A DNA stretch of 7,193 nucleotides, taken from Candidatus Omnitrophota bacterium. Lineage in GTDB: Bacteria; Omnitrophota; Gorgyraeia; JACOVV01. The notes below the pieces were generated by a model, which saw only the letters and a list, made by a program, of their open reading frames with translations, searched no databases and was not told where the DNA came from. The position numbers and the translations under genes are program-made. Where the stretch lies: NCBI GenBank assembly GCA_016177145.1, contig JACOVV010000237.1, forward strand, positions 1-7,193, in the 5' to 3' direction. Below are positions 1-6,588 of the stretch, one piece after another. The first letter of the stretch is position 1. The number at the start of each line of letters is the position of its first letter.

Positions 1-80
1 GGCAACCCCGCCGTAAGGCGGTGACGCAAAGCTACGAGTGCGTTGCAAGAGTGCGACGCGCAGTCGGGCTACCGAAAGGA
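1..80 (+). promoter_or_regulatory. GEMM-I (c-di-GMP class I) riboswitch aptamer, 5' strand cut by window edge
   Basis: The RNA shows the GEMM-I hallmarks in order. There is a GGCAACC segment at 1-7, a P2 hairpin of five GC pairs (8-12 with 17-21) capped by the GNRA tetraloop GTAA (13-16), and the conserved joining segment GACGCAAAGC at 23-32. A P3 arm follows, whose outer part can fold as a 7-pair stem (40-46 with 53-59), and then the closing GGGCTACCG at 66-74. In the family the tetraloop docks onto P3, and the ligand is held by a G in the first segment, the first A after GACGC (A28 here) and a C in the ACC segment. Aligned by eye to the Vibrio Vc2 aptamer, base 1 is the ligand-contacting G (G20), which favours c-di-GMP over the cAMP-GMP variants that carry A. 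The left strand of P1 is outside the window. The switch precedes the GAF gene at 85. Confidence 0.88.
75..80 (+). promoter_or_regulatory. Ribosome binding site touching the riboswitch
   Basis: AAAGGA lies directly after the conserved ACCG of the aptamer and 4 bases before the ATG at 85. This places the Shine-Dalgarno where the 3' strand of P1 would be. It decides the start of the GAF gene and leaves no room for an intrinsic terminator between aptamer and gene, pointing to control of translation initiation. Confidence 0.6.
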
Positions 81-84
81 TGTT

Positions 85-870
85 ATGGGGGAGCAGAAGA
101 CTAAACAGCACCAGCCAGAGCAAAGGACCGTGACGCAGGGGCGCCCGCCGACTCGGTGGCCTTGGGATGTCAAAGAAAACCGGTTCTCGGCGTTGACCCG
201 CGTCAATCAGTCGTTAGCCGTTGCTTCAGAAAGGGATTCCGCTCTTGAAAGAATCCTGGAAGCGACGTTGGCGCTTCTGAGGGCGAGAAGGGGTTCTATT
301 CTTTTAGTGGATCCCCAGATGAAAAATCTCACCGTGAAAATCTCGAAAGGGATGCCTCCCTCTGTCAGCGCTCAAATTTCACTGAAACTTGGAGAAGGTA
401 TTTCGGGGTTTGTCGCTGAAAAAGGGAGACCTTTGCTGGTGCAGGATATCCAGACATACCGCAGTTTTCGCAAAACACCGGCCAGTCGTTATGAATCGGA
501 ATCTTTTTTTAGTATTCCCATTGTCAGCGCTCCGTTGAATATCTGGGGACAAACCATCGGAGTGATGAACATATCCGACACTCAATACGGCGCTTCCTTC
601 ACAACCGAAGACCTGGCTCTTTTATCGGTTCTCGCGACAGAAGCGGCTCTAGTGGCTCTTTACTGGAAACCAGAAACAGGAGAACGGCTTCTCCATGAGG
701 CGGCCGCCCAAATCCAGATGGCTTTGACTTCCATCAACGGCCATGCCCAGTATTTGGCCCTTCAAATCCCGCAGGAATGTAAATCGGCGGAGGTCTTAAA
801 GAAAATCATCCAGCAGAGTCAGGATGCCATGACGGTGTTGAAACAACTGCAAAAAGAGAGAAATCCATGA
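85..870 (+). CDS. GAF-domain protein with histidine-less HisKA-like tail
   Basis: The product is a 261-residue soluble protein. Residues 1-33 are polar and probably disordered. A GAF small-molecule-binding domain spans about 40-195, with GSILLVD at 70-76, GEGISGF at 103-109, and the usual IPI and IGVMNI strands later. The tail (about 200-261) resembles a histidine-kinase dimerisation helix pair: ALTSINGHAQYL (213-224) matches the family's PLTSIxGxAQLL. The phosphorylated His of the HE-x-R/N-P box is Ala208 and the following Glu is Gln209. No ATPase domain follows. It therefore looks like a sensor or scaffold rather than a kinase. The ATG at 85 is chosen because earlier in-frame TTG and GTG codons fall inside the riboswitch. 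The stop overlaps the next gene by four bases, so it is probably translationally coupled to the receiver. The GAF ligand is unknown. Confidence 0.85.
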   Translation: MGEQKTKQHQPEQRTVTQGRPPTRWPWDVKENRFSALTRVNQSLAVASERDSALERILEATLALLRARRGSILLVDPQMKNLTVKISKGMPPSVSAQISLKLGEGISGFVAEKGRPLLVQDIQTYRSFRKTPASRYESESFFSIPIVSAPLNIWGQTIGVMNISDTQYGASFTTEDLALLSVLATEAALVALYWKPETGERLLHEAAAQIQMALTSINGHAQYLALQIPQECKSAEVLKKIIQQSQDAMTVLKQLQKERNP

Positions 871-1238
871 TTCACTTGCTGGTGGTGGATGATGAAATTG
901 AAGTCTGTGATTTCCTGACGAATTATTTTTCCGACAAAGGATATATGGTCAGCTCCGCAACGAGCGGAGAAGAAGCGCTGCACCGTTCACGCGCCACCCA
1001 TCCTGATCTGGTCCTCTTGGATGTGAGAATGCCCGGAATCTCCGGATTGGAAGTCTTGCACCGTCTCCGCAAGGAGGAGAATCCCTCAAAGGTTGTCATG
1101 ATCACAGCGATTGAAGACCCTCAAGTCATTGAGGAAGCTAAACGCTTGGGGGCCGAGGATTATATCGTCAAGCCATTCGATCTGGATTATCTTGACAAAG
1201 TTGTCTTGCGCAAGATTACCACCCTGCTGCACGAATAA
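867..1238 (+). CDS. Stand-alone receiver-domain response regulator
   Basis: This 123-residue protein is a single CheY-like receiver domain with no output domain. The acidic pocket is D8-D9, the phosphoacceptor is D52 in LLDVRMPG, the switch Thr is T80 in MITA, and the conserved Lys is K102 in IVKPF. All catalytic positions are intact, so phosphorylation from a partner kinase is expected. The start codon overlaps the stop of the GAF gene (ATGA), with a purine-rich GAGAG about 8 bases upstream, so both are expected to be co-translated under the riboswitch. The kinase is not in the window, because the upstream GAF protein lacks both the His and an ATPase domain. Output is probably by protein-protein contact; the target is unknown. 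The gene ends only nine bases from the convergent HD-GYP gene, and no terminator hairpin is visible between them. Confidence 0.92.
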   Translation: MIHLLVVDDEIEVCDFLTNYFSDKGYMVSSATSGEEALHRSRATHPDLVLLDVRMPGISGLEVLHRLRKEENPSKVVMITAIEDPQVIEEAKRLGAEDYIVKPFDLDYLDKVVLRKITTLLHE

Positions 1239-1247
1239 ACACTAAAC

Positions 1248-2999
1248 TCATTTTGATTCATTCCGGGTGACGTCATCCGTGTTGTCAATATCTTCTTCAT
1301 GCAGCGCCGCCATTATCTCGACGATGCGGGGTGAGAATTGCGTTCCGGCGTGGTGTTTCAGTTCTTCAATGGCCTGAGCGCGGCTCATCCCTTGGCGGTA
1401 GGGTCTGTCCGAGGTCATGGCGTCAAAAGCGTCAGCGACAGCGGCAACCTGAGCGCCCAAAGGGATTTCATCTTCTTTGAGCCCCTGCGGGTAACCTTGG
1501 CCATCCCATCGTTCCTGGTGGTAACGGGCGATTTTTGCCAGTTCTTCCAGGCCCTGGATCCGTTCCAAAATATCCGCTCCATCCAGCGGGTGTTTCTTCA
1601 TAATGAGCCATTCTTCTTCGGTCAGCGGGCCCGCTTTGTATAAAATTTCACGCGGGGTAAAAAGTTTGCCGACGTCGTGAAGAAGAATTCCGGCCAAAAA
1701 GAGCTCCTCAGCCATCCCAAGAGGGATGCGCCGTTGTTTCAGCTTTTCGACAATCCGCCGGGCGATGCCTCGGGTTCTCTGGAGATGTTCGTAGGTGTAT
1801 TCAGGGTCCATCTTTCCCACCGTCGCGGCAAAGGCGTCGATGATACCGGAGAGAATCTGCTGGAGCTGGTGAATCAATTGCGCGTTACGAATCGCGGTAG
1901 CGGCGTCGTTGGCCAAGGTCATCAGGAAAGAGAGGTCTTTCTGCGAATAGACACCGGCGCGTTTTTCTCCCAAGAGGATGAGCGCCATTAATTGGTTTTG
2001 GTGGAAGGCGGGAAGGCAGAGTTCGATATCGAACGAATTCATGGAGCGGTAGATTCGTTCCGGCAGGGAAGACGGCGGCGCGGTTTTTGCCAGTTCAAAC
2101 TCGACTTGTTCCCGGAGGAGAGGCTGCTGAGAGGAGGAAAACCATTCGGCAAAATTCTTAAAGGGTTCCGTTGGGTGAGGGTTGAAGAGATAAAGCCGGC
2201 AGAAGCCGGGGTGAATGTGTGAAACGATGATTTCTTGGATAGTTTGGACCAACTTGTTGGGATCGGTTTCCTGAGCCATCCGCTCACTGGCCAGTTTTAC
2301 TTTCTCATAGTAAACGGGGTTTTTATCGGCAATGTGAATGCCGAAGATGTGGTATCGGAATATCGCGAGGGTGATGATCAGGGGATAGAGAAACATGAAT
2401 TGAGACCCGACCGGAACGACACTCTCGTCATAAGATGAAAAATGATGGATCACTCCGCTGGCAAAACCGACCAGCGACGCGACAAGAATCACGCAAAGCC
2501 GTTTCCTTTTGTAACCACGGGACCGGACCATGGAGGCCCCTAGACGGAAAAATCCCGGCAGGAGCAGGCAATAGAAACAGAGCACATGAAAAAGATAAAG
2601 CGGCCCCGCGCTCGGATAGAATAAAAAGTGGCCGCGCGGGTTGACGCCGGTGATAAAAAGAGGATGCGACGATAGAAAAGCGCTGATCATTGAAATGAGA
2701 TAAATGAAAAACAAGGTTTTAACTTTGAGAGATCTTCGCGTGAGTTGATAACAAAGGTGAAGCCAAAGGGGAGGAATAAACGCCGCTCCGAAGATCGCGG
2801 TCCTTGACCAGAAGAGGGCCTGGGATGCCGACCGGCTCTCCAGAAGGAAGAAATTTCCGAAACTCCACCATGCGACAAAAAAGTTGGTGATTCCCCAGAG
2901 GACGTTCAGCAGGTGCCGTCGGTTGTGGACAAAGATAAACCATCCAACCCCCAGACACGTGATTGCGGATAATAGAGTCCCTGTGGATTGAAGGGTCAC
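1248..2999 (-). CDS. 7TM-GAF-HD-GYP membrane protein, predicted c-di-GMP phosphodiesterase
   Basis: The 583-residue protein has about seven membrane helices in residues 7-218, resembling the 7TM sensor region of some histidine kinases, ending in FRYHIFGIHI. A GAF-like domain follows (about 235-375), then an HD-GYP domain (about 385-570). HD-GYP enzymes hydrolyse c-di-GMP at a metal centre in the cytoplasm. Visible motifs are YTYEH (H405), HDVGK (441-445), H470-P in the KKHP motif, ERWDGQGYP with GYP at 502-504, and VADAFDAMTSDRPYR (521-535). The second His of the usual HHE is Gln495 (YHQE). Tyr401, four residues before H405, is the common form rather than the Glu of the Persephonella trinuclear enzyme. 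The start is GTG at 2999, since a membrane helix begins almost at once and no upstream in-frame start is better. No Shine-Dalgarno is seen. It converges on the riboswitch operon. Confidence 0.92.
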   Translation of the reverse strand: MTLQSTGTLLSAITCLGVGWFIFVHNRRHLLNVLWGITNFFVAWWSFGNFFLLESRSASQALFWSRTAIFGAAFIPPLWLHLCYQLTRRSLKVKTLFFIYLISMISAFLSSHPLFITGVNPRGHFLFYPSAGPLYLFHVLCFYCLLLPGFFRLGASMVRSRGYKRKRLCVILVASLVGFASGVIHHFSSYDESVVPVGSQFMFLYPLIITLAIFRYHIFGIHIADKNPVYYEKVKLASERMAQETDPNKLVQTIQEIIVSHIHPGFCRLYLFNPHPTEPFKNFAEWFSSSQQPLLREQVEFELAKTAPPSSLPERIYRSMNSFDIELCLPAFHQNQLMALILLGEKRAGVYSQKDLSFLMTLANDAATAIRNAQLIHQLQQILSGIIDAFAATVGKMDPEYTYEHLQRTRGIARRIVEKLKQRRIPLGMAEELFLAGILLHDVGKLFTPREILYKAGPLTEEEWLIMKKHPLDGADILERIQGLEELAKIARYHQERWDGQGYPQGLKEDEIPLGAQVAAVADAFDAMTSDRPYRQGMSRAQAIEELKHHAGTQFSPRIVEIMAALHEEDIDNTDDVTRNESK

Positions 3000-3005
3000 G
3001 ACGTA

Positions 3006-3016
3006 AGTATATCATA
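3006..3016 (-). promoter_or_regulatory. -10-like elements right before the HD-GYP start
   Basis: Reading the minus strand, TATGAT (3016-3011) and TATACT (3011-3006) overlap just upstream of the GTG at 2999. TATACT is followed by six bases and then GTG, so transcription would start at or within about five bases of the start codon. The only -35-like match is TTGTCT (3041-3036), 19 bases from TATGAT, which is a wide spacing. There is no Shine-Dalgarno. Confidence 0.4.
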
Positions 3017-3034
3017 ACCACTTTAAATTTTTGT

Positions 3035-3063
3035 TAGACAATTATAAGCCGTTGTATTAATAT
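3035..3063 (+). promoter_or_regulatory. Predicted promoter of the CCA-transferase gene, leaderless type
   Basis: TAGACA (3035-3040) and TAATAT (3058-3063) are 17 bases apart, the normal sigma-70 spacing. Start of transcription would fall near 3070-3071, the A of the ATG at 3071. The bases before the ATG (TATAAGTTAC) contain no Shine-Dalgarno, which fits a leaderless mRNA. The small dyad TTGT-TAG-ACAA (3031-3041) overlaps the -35. Confidence 0.45.
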
Positions 3064-3070
3064 AAGTTAC

Positions 3071-4393
3071 ATGAATCAATCAGAGAGGATAGCCACTCAG
3101 ATCGTCAAACGCTTGCGGGACAAAGGCTTCCAGGCGCTTTTTGCCGGGGGGTGCGTCCGGGATCGTCTCATGGGAAATCCTCCCAAAGATATTGATATCG
3201 CGACCGACGCTTTACCGGAGCAGATCCAAACGCTCTTCCCGCGAACCGTTCCGGTGGGAATTCAGTTTGGGGTCATTTTAGTGGTCGAGGAAGGGGCCGC
3301 ATTTCAGGTGGCGACGTTTCGTTCGGATGGAAAGTATCTGGATGGGCGTCATCCTGTGGAGGTGAACTATTCCAAGACCCCTCCGGAGGATGCCAGCCGT
3401 CGCGACTTCACGATCAACGGACTCTATTTCGATCCAATCGCTCAGAAAATCCTCGATTTTGTCGGCGGCAGGGAGGACATTCAGAAAAAGATCGTCAGAA
3501 CCATTGGTGATCCAAAGGCGCGTTTTCAGGAGGATAAACTCCGCCTGCTTCGGGCGGTCCGGTTTGCCTCGACGCTGGAATTTGAGATCGAGAAAGAAAC
3601 TTTCGCGGCGCTCCGCGCTCTGGCGGATAAGATCGCCGAAGTCAGCGCTGAACGGGTTCGTGAAGAACTGGTGAAGTTATTGTCCGGAGGACACGCGGAA
3701 AGAGGACTGGCATTATTGGACGAAACGGGGCTTTTACCGAAGATTCTCCCGGAGGTGTCCCGCATGAAAGGGGTCGAACAGCCGCCGCAGTTCCATCCGG
3801 AAGGGGATGTGTTTATTCACACGAAGATGATGATGGGGATGCTGGACCATCTGCCGGAGCGGCCGGCGGTTCTGGCGATGTCGACGCTGTTGCATGATGT
3901 CGGGAAGCCGCCCACTTTCCGGCAGGCCCCTGACCGGATCCGGTTTGACAACCATGACAGGGTCGGCGCCCGGATGGCGCGTGACATCTGCCATCGGCTC
4001 CGGTTTTCCAACGATGAGATTGACCAGATCGCCGAGGGGGTTGAAAAACATATGGATTTCAAGAACGCCCCCAAAATGAGAGAAGCGACGCTCAAACGGT
4101 TCATGCGGCGGCCCACTTTTGAATGGGAAATAGAGATGCACCGCATGGATTGTCTGGCAAGCCACCGCGATTTGACGGTCTATCAATTCCTGACTCAGAA
4201 GTACGCGGAGTTTAAGAAAGAAGTCCCAAAACCAAAACTCTGGGTGAGCGGTGATGATCTGATTCAGATGGGGTTTGCTCCCGGGCCGCGTTTTAAAGAA
4301 ATTCTATCGGCGGTGGAAGACGAACAGTTAGAGCACCATTTGAATTCTAAAGAAGAAACCATGCAGTGGGTTCTGAAAAAATTCCCCATTTAG
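3071..4393 (+). CDS. cca: CCA tRNA nucleotidyltransferase with HD domain
   Basis: The 440-residue enzyme is a class II nucleotidyltransferase that adds or repairs the 3' CCA end of tRNAs from CTP and ATP in the cytoplasm. Motifs from the N-terminus are AGGCVRD (25-31), the catalytic DID (D40, D42), RRDFTIN (110-116), and RFQEDKLRLLRAVRF (151-165). The last contains the EDxxR nucleotide-selecting template (E154, D155, R158). ERVREEL lies at 194-200. The second half carries an HD-type domain with H250, HD at 275-276 (LLHDVGK) and HDRVG at 295-299, as in bacterial enzymes with an added phosphohydrolase module. Length fits the HD-containing family. A poly(A) polymerase or an A-adding-only relative is possible, but the intact template favours full CCA addition. 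It diverges from the HD-GYP gene and is the only housekeeping gene here. The N-terminus is normal for the family, so the ATG without a Shine-Dalgarno is accepted. Confidence 0.93.
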   Translation: MNQSERIATQIVKRLRDKGFQALFAGGCVRDRLMGNPPKDIDIATDALPEQIQTLFPRTVPVGIQFGVILVVEEGAAFQVATFRSDGKYLDGRHPVEVNYSKTPPEDASRRDFTINGLYFDPIAQKILDFVGGREDIQKKIVRTIGDPKARFQEDKLRLLRAVRFASTLEFEIEKETFAALRALADKIAEVSAERVREELVKLLSGGHAERGLALLDETGLLPKILPEVSRMKGVEQPPQFHPEGDVFIHTKMMMGMLDHLPERPAVLAMSTLLHDVGKPPTFRQAPDRIRFDNHDRVGARMARDICHRLRFSNDEIDQIAEGVEKHMDFKNAPKMREATLKRFMRRPTFEWEIEMHRMDCLASHRDLTVYQFLTQKYAEFKKEVPKPKLWVSGDDLIQMGFAPGPRFKEILSAVEDEQLEHHLNSKEETMQWVLKKFPI

Positions 4394-4405
4394 TTTTGAT
4401 TTTGA

Positions 4406-4440
4406 TTGCATTGAGAGAATTGGTTTTGGTAAGATAAAAT
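4406..4440 (+). promoter_or_regulatory. Possible promoter of the chemoreceptor operon
   Basis: In the 51-base gap after the CCA gene, TTGCAT (4406-4411) and TAAGAT (4430-4435) are 18 bases apart. An alternative pair is TTGAGA (4411-4416) with TAAAAT (4435-4440), also 18 apart. Either would start transcription at about 4442-4447, at or next to the ATG at 4445. No Shine-Dalgarno precedes this ATG, again suggesting leaderless initiation. No terminator hairpin for the CCA gene is visible in the gap. Confidence 0.35.
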
Positions 4441-4444
4441 TATC

Positions 4445-5731
4445 ATGGAGATCACGCGGGGAAAAAGAGCGGACATTTTGATCTATTCCATTCTCTTCTT
4501 CACGGGTCTTGCTTCCATGGGATTGGCTCTCTCCGCGTTTTCATCCTCGACAAAGACTCACCAGATTCTTGTGCGGCATTGGATTCCCCAATATCAGGCA
4601 GTCATGGAGATGGAGCGGGCGGCCCGGCAAGACCAGCGCGCGGAGTTTCTGGCGGCGCGCGCCCAGCTTTTGGAATGGATGGCGCCGGATCAGGACCTTA
4701 GTTTTATTGAAGCGGTCACCACCCTCCCCAGAGATGCGGGAATCATCGGACAGCAAATAACACCGCAGATTCAGGGGACGATTCAACGGTTGTTGGATAC
4801 GCAAAAAACTTACCTCGATTTAATTTGGGTGGGATTCTTAGCGATGATCCTTTTAGGGAGCATGAGTTTTGGGGGACTGGCGCTGAGTTATTGGAGGGAT
4901 GAACAACAAGAAAATCAGTGGGGAGGGTTCTACCGGGCCGCATTGCCGCCGGCCCACCGTCTTTCAGCGGCGCTAGGGCAATTGCAGGGGAATTCCCGCC
5001 AGCTAACCGAACAAACGGAACGGACGGTTCAACACAGCCGCGAATTGATCGAATTGACCGATCAATTGCAGAGCCCGCTGAACCAAATCGAAGGTATTCT
5101 AGGGTTAGCGCATGACACTACGAAAATGACCTCGAGGAACACGACTGAAATGGCCCAACAGTTAAAGCAGACGCAGGATAAATTATTGGCTGCCTCGGCG
5201 ATGATGCGAGGAATGGTGGAGCGGACGGAAAGAATGCGGGTTCTGGCGGAGGGGCTTTCAGACCTTGCCGACCAAGCCAATTTATTTCTCGTGAATACTT
5301 CCATTGAAGTGGCGCGGGAGGGGGAGAAAGGAAGAGGTTTTGCCTCGGTAGCCGAGGAAGTGAGTCATCTGGCAGACGGCTCCGTGAAAACTTCGCAAGA
5401 ACTTATTCATCTGGTCCGGAATATTAATGACGAAGCGGCCCGGGCGGCTTCGTCATTACAGCAGGAAATCGGTTCTTTTGCGGCGACCCACCAGATCGTC
5501 GCTAAAGGAGAACAATCGTTTGCCGATCTGTCCCGCATGATCCAGCATTTATGCGAGCAGTCAAGCTGTGTCCAGCAGGGGTTTGGGCGGTTATTCCTTC
5601 ATGGGCGTTCTCTGAAGGAAACGTCTGCTGACTTGGCCCAAAGTCAACGCCAATGGCAGCAGTGGTTGACGGCTTCCTCCGAGTCCATTGAACAAATGAC
5701 GTCGTTGCTGCAGGATATCCAGCCGAGATGA
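4445..5731 (+). CDS. Methyl-accepting chemotaxis-type receptor, divergent and without HAMP
   Basis: The 428-residue protein has a membrane helix at about 11-31, an extracytoplasmic segment of about 95 residues that looks helical, a second membrane helix at about 126-149, and a long helical cytoplasmic part. The signalling tip is recognisable at 272-311: LADQANLF, then N284, E288, R291 and GE at 293-294, then GRGFASVAEEV. The residues matching Tsr N381, E385, R388 and E391, which contact neighbouring receptors or the CheA/CheW array, are kept, while several usually small tip residues are changed (FLVNTSIEV for LALNAAIEA). About 120 residues flank the tip on each side, consistent with a short antiparallel hairpin. 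No clear HAMP domain follows the second membrane helix. The ligand is unknown. The stop overlaps the CheW-like gene by four bases, so the two are probably co-expressed partners. Confidence 0.88.
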   Translation: MEITRGKRADILIYSILFFTGLASMGLALSAFSSSTKTHQILVRHWIPQYQAVMEMERAARQDQRAEFLAARAQLLEWMAPDQDLSFIEAVTTLPRDAGIIGQQITPQIQGTIQRLLDTQKTYLDLIWVGFLAMILLGSMSFGGLALSYWRDEQQENQWGGFYRAALPPAHRLSAALGQLQGNSRQLTEQTERTVQHSRELIELTDQLQSPLNQIEGILGLAHDTTKMTSRNTTEMAQQLKQTQDKLLAASAMMRGMVERTERMRVLAEGLSDLADQANLFLVNTSIEVAREGEKGRGFASVAEEVSHLADGSVKTSQELIHLVRNINDEAARAASSLQQEIGSFAATHQIVAKGEQSFADLSRMIQHLCEQSSCVQQGFGRLFLHGRSLKETSADLAQSQRQWQQWLTASSESIEQMTSLLQDIQPR

Positions 5732-6588
5732 GTCGTTTCCTGGTTCTTGAATTCTCCAGTCAAAAATGGGGAGTTGAATTGGATTATATCGCTGGCGTCA
5801 CCGAACTCCCAAGGGAATGCTTAGGTTTTGATTCGCTGCCTGAGCAGATTATCGTGAGGGACAAAGTGATTCCTCTTGCCGATCCTGCTGCTTTATTTGG
5901 GACCGTTTCTTATGAGCCGATGATTTCAAAAATGACAAAGACAGTTGTCTTAAGCAGGGGAAGTTTCTGGCTGGGATTGGCAGTGAATAAAGTCTTGACC
6001 ATCGAACCGATCGAAATCAGTTGCGCGACCTGGGTGGGGTCGTATGTCCCTATTGGAGTGCGGCGCGATCTTCTGCAAGGGGTTGGCACGACTCCGGAGG
6101 GCAATCCAGTACTATTGGTTCACGCGGAGCGCGTCATTTCCGCGTGGCAGGAAAAAAAACAGGGATTGGCCGCTTTCGCTCTTCCAAAAGGGCCTCGGTT
6201 AGGGGAGAAAATACTTTCTCCGGCGGGCGCCTCCAGTCAGCAATTCTACTCGGGTCCTGAACGGCGGAGCCATCTCCGGCTTGAGAAAACAGAGCAGGTG
6301 CTTATGCAGAAATCGAAACAGAGTGGATATCCCGCTTATCGCGCGGTCATTTCCTTTCGCAGGGAGATAAAAGACGATTCTCTTCAAATGGTAAAAGTGG
6401 TCAAACTGCTCGAACAACTTGGGACGGTGGTAGGAGGGGAAGCCATCTACAAACCAAAAATACTTGGGAAGTTCGGCCGTCATTTGGGGCTTGTGTATCT
6501 CACGGAACATCCTCCCGAAACCGTCCTGAATCAGCTTCACGAGATCGAAGGGGTTGATAAAGCGGAGCTGGTTTCGTTTCGCGGTTAA
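5728..6588 (+). CDS. CheW-like adaptor fused to a CheA P2-like domain
   Basis: The product is 286 residues, against about 150-170 for ordinary CheW. Residues 1-140 read as a CheW fold: an opening FLVLEFSSQKWGVELDYIAGV strand pattern, a core VRDKVIPLADPAALFG (43-58) matching the family's NLRGxVIPVxDL, then a second subdomain with VLLVHAERVI. The core Arg is R44 but the Gly after it is Asp45, so it is divergent. A charged linker of about 60 residues follows. Residues 204-286 resemble the P2 response-regulator-binding domain of CheA: YRAVISF, a helix with KVVKLLEQLGTVVGGEAIY, a strand LGLVYLTEHPP, and a final helix-strand EIEGVDKAELVSF. CheW couples receptors to CheA; a P2 domain docks CheY-type receivers. 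The ATG overlaps the receptor gene's stop (ATGA). No CheA catalytic domain is present. The CheW call is fairly firm; the P2 call rests on pattern only. Confidence 0.78.
   Translation: MSRFLVLEFSSQKWGVELDYIAGVTELPRECLGFDSLPEQIIVRDKVIPLADPAALFGTVSYEPMISKMTKTVVLSRGSFWLGLAVNKVLTIEPIEISCATWVGSYVPIGVRRDLLQGVGTTPEGNPVLLVHAERVISAWQEKKQGLAAFALPKGPRLGEKILSPAGASSQQFYSGPERRSHLRLEKTEQVLMQKSKQSGYPAYRAVISFRREIKDDSLQMVKVVKLLEQLGTVVGGEAIYKPKILGKFGRHLGLVYLTEHPPETVLNQLHEIEGVDKAELVSFRG

Noticed and set aside
80..82. ATG at 80 as an alternative start
   Set aside because: It is out of frame with the GAF protein and overlaps the Shine-Dalgarno.
43..84. Extension of the GAF gene to a TTG at 43
   Set aside because: These bases form the P3 arm and closing strand of the riboswitch; the ATG at 85 has its own ribosome site.
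1239..1247. Bidirectional terminator between the convergent genes
   Set aside because: Only nine bases separate the stops, and no GC hairpin with T-tracts is visible there.
2719..3021. 100-codon open frame overlapping the HD-GYP start in another frame
   Set aside because: Its translation is Pro/Arg/Ser-rich without motifs, while the overlapping frame encodes consistent membrane helices.
3734..4186. 150-codon open frame antisense to the CCA-transferase gene
   Set aside because: It lies opposite a well-supported enzyme, and its translation shows no domain pattern.
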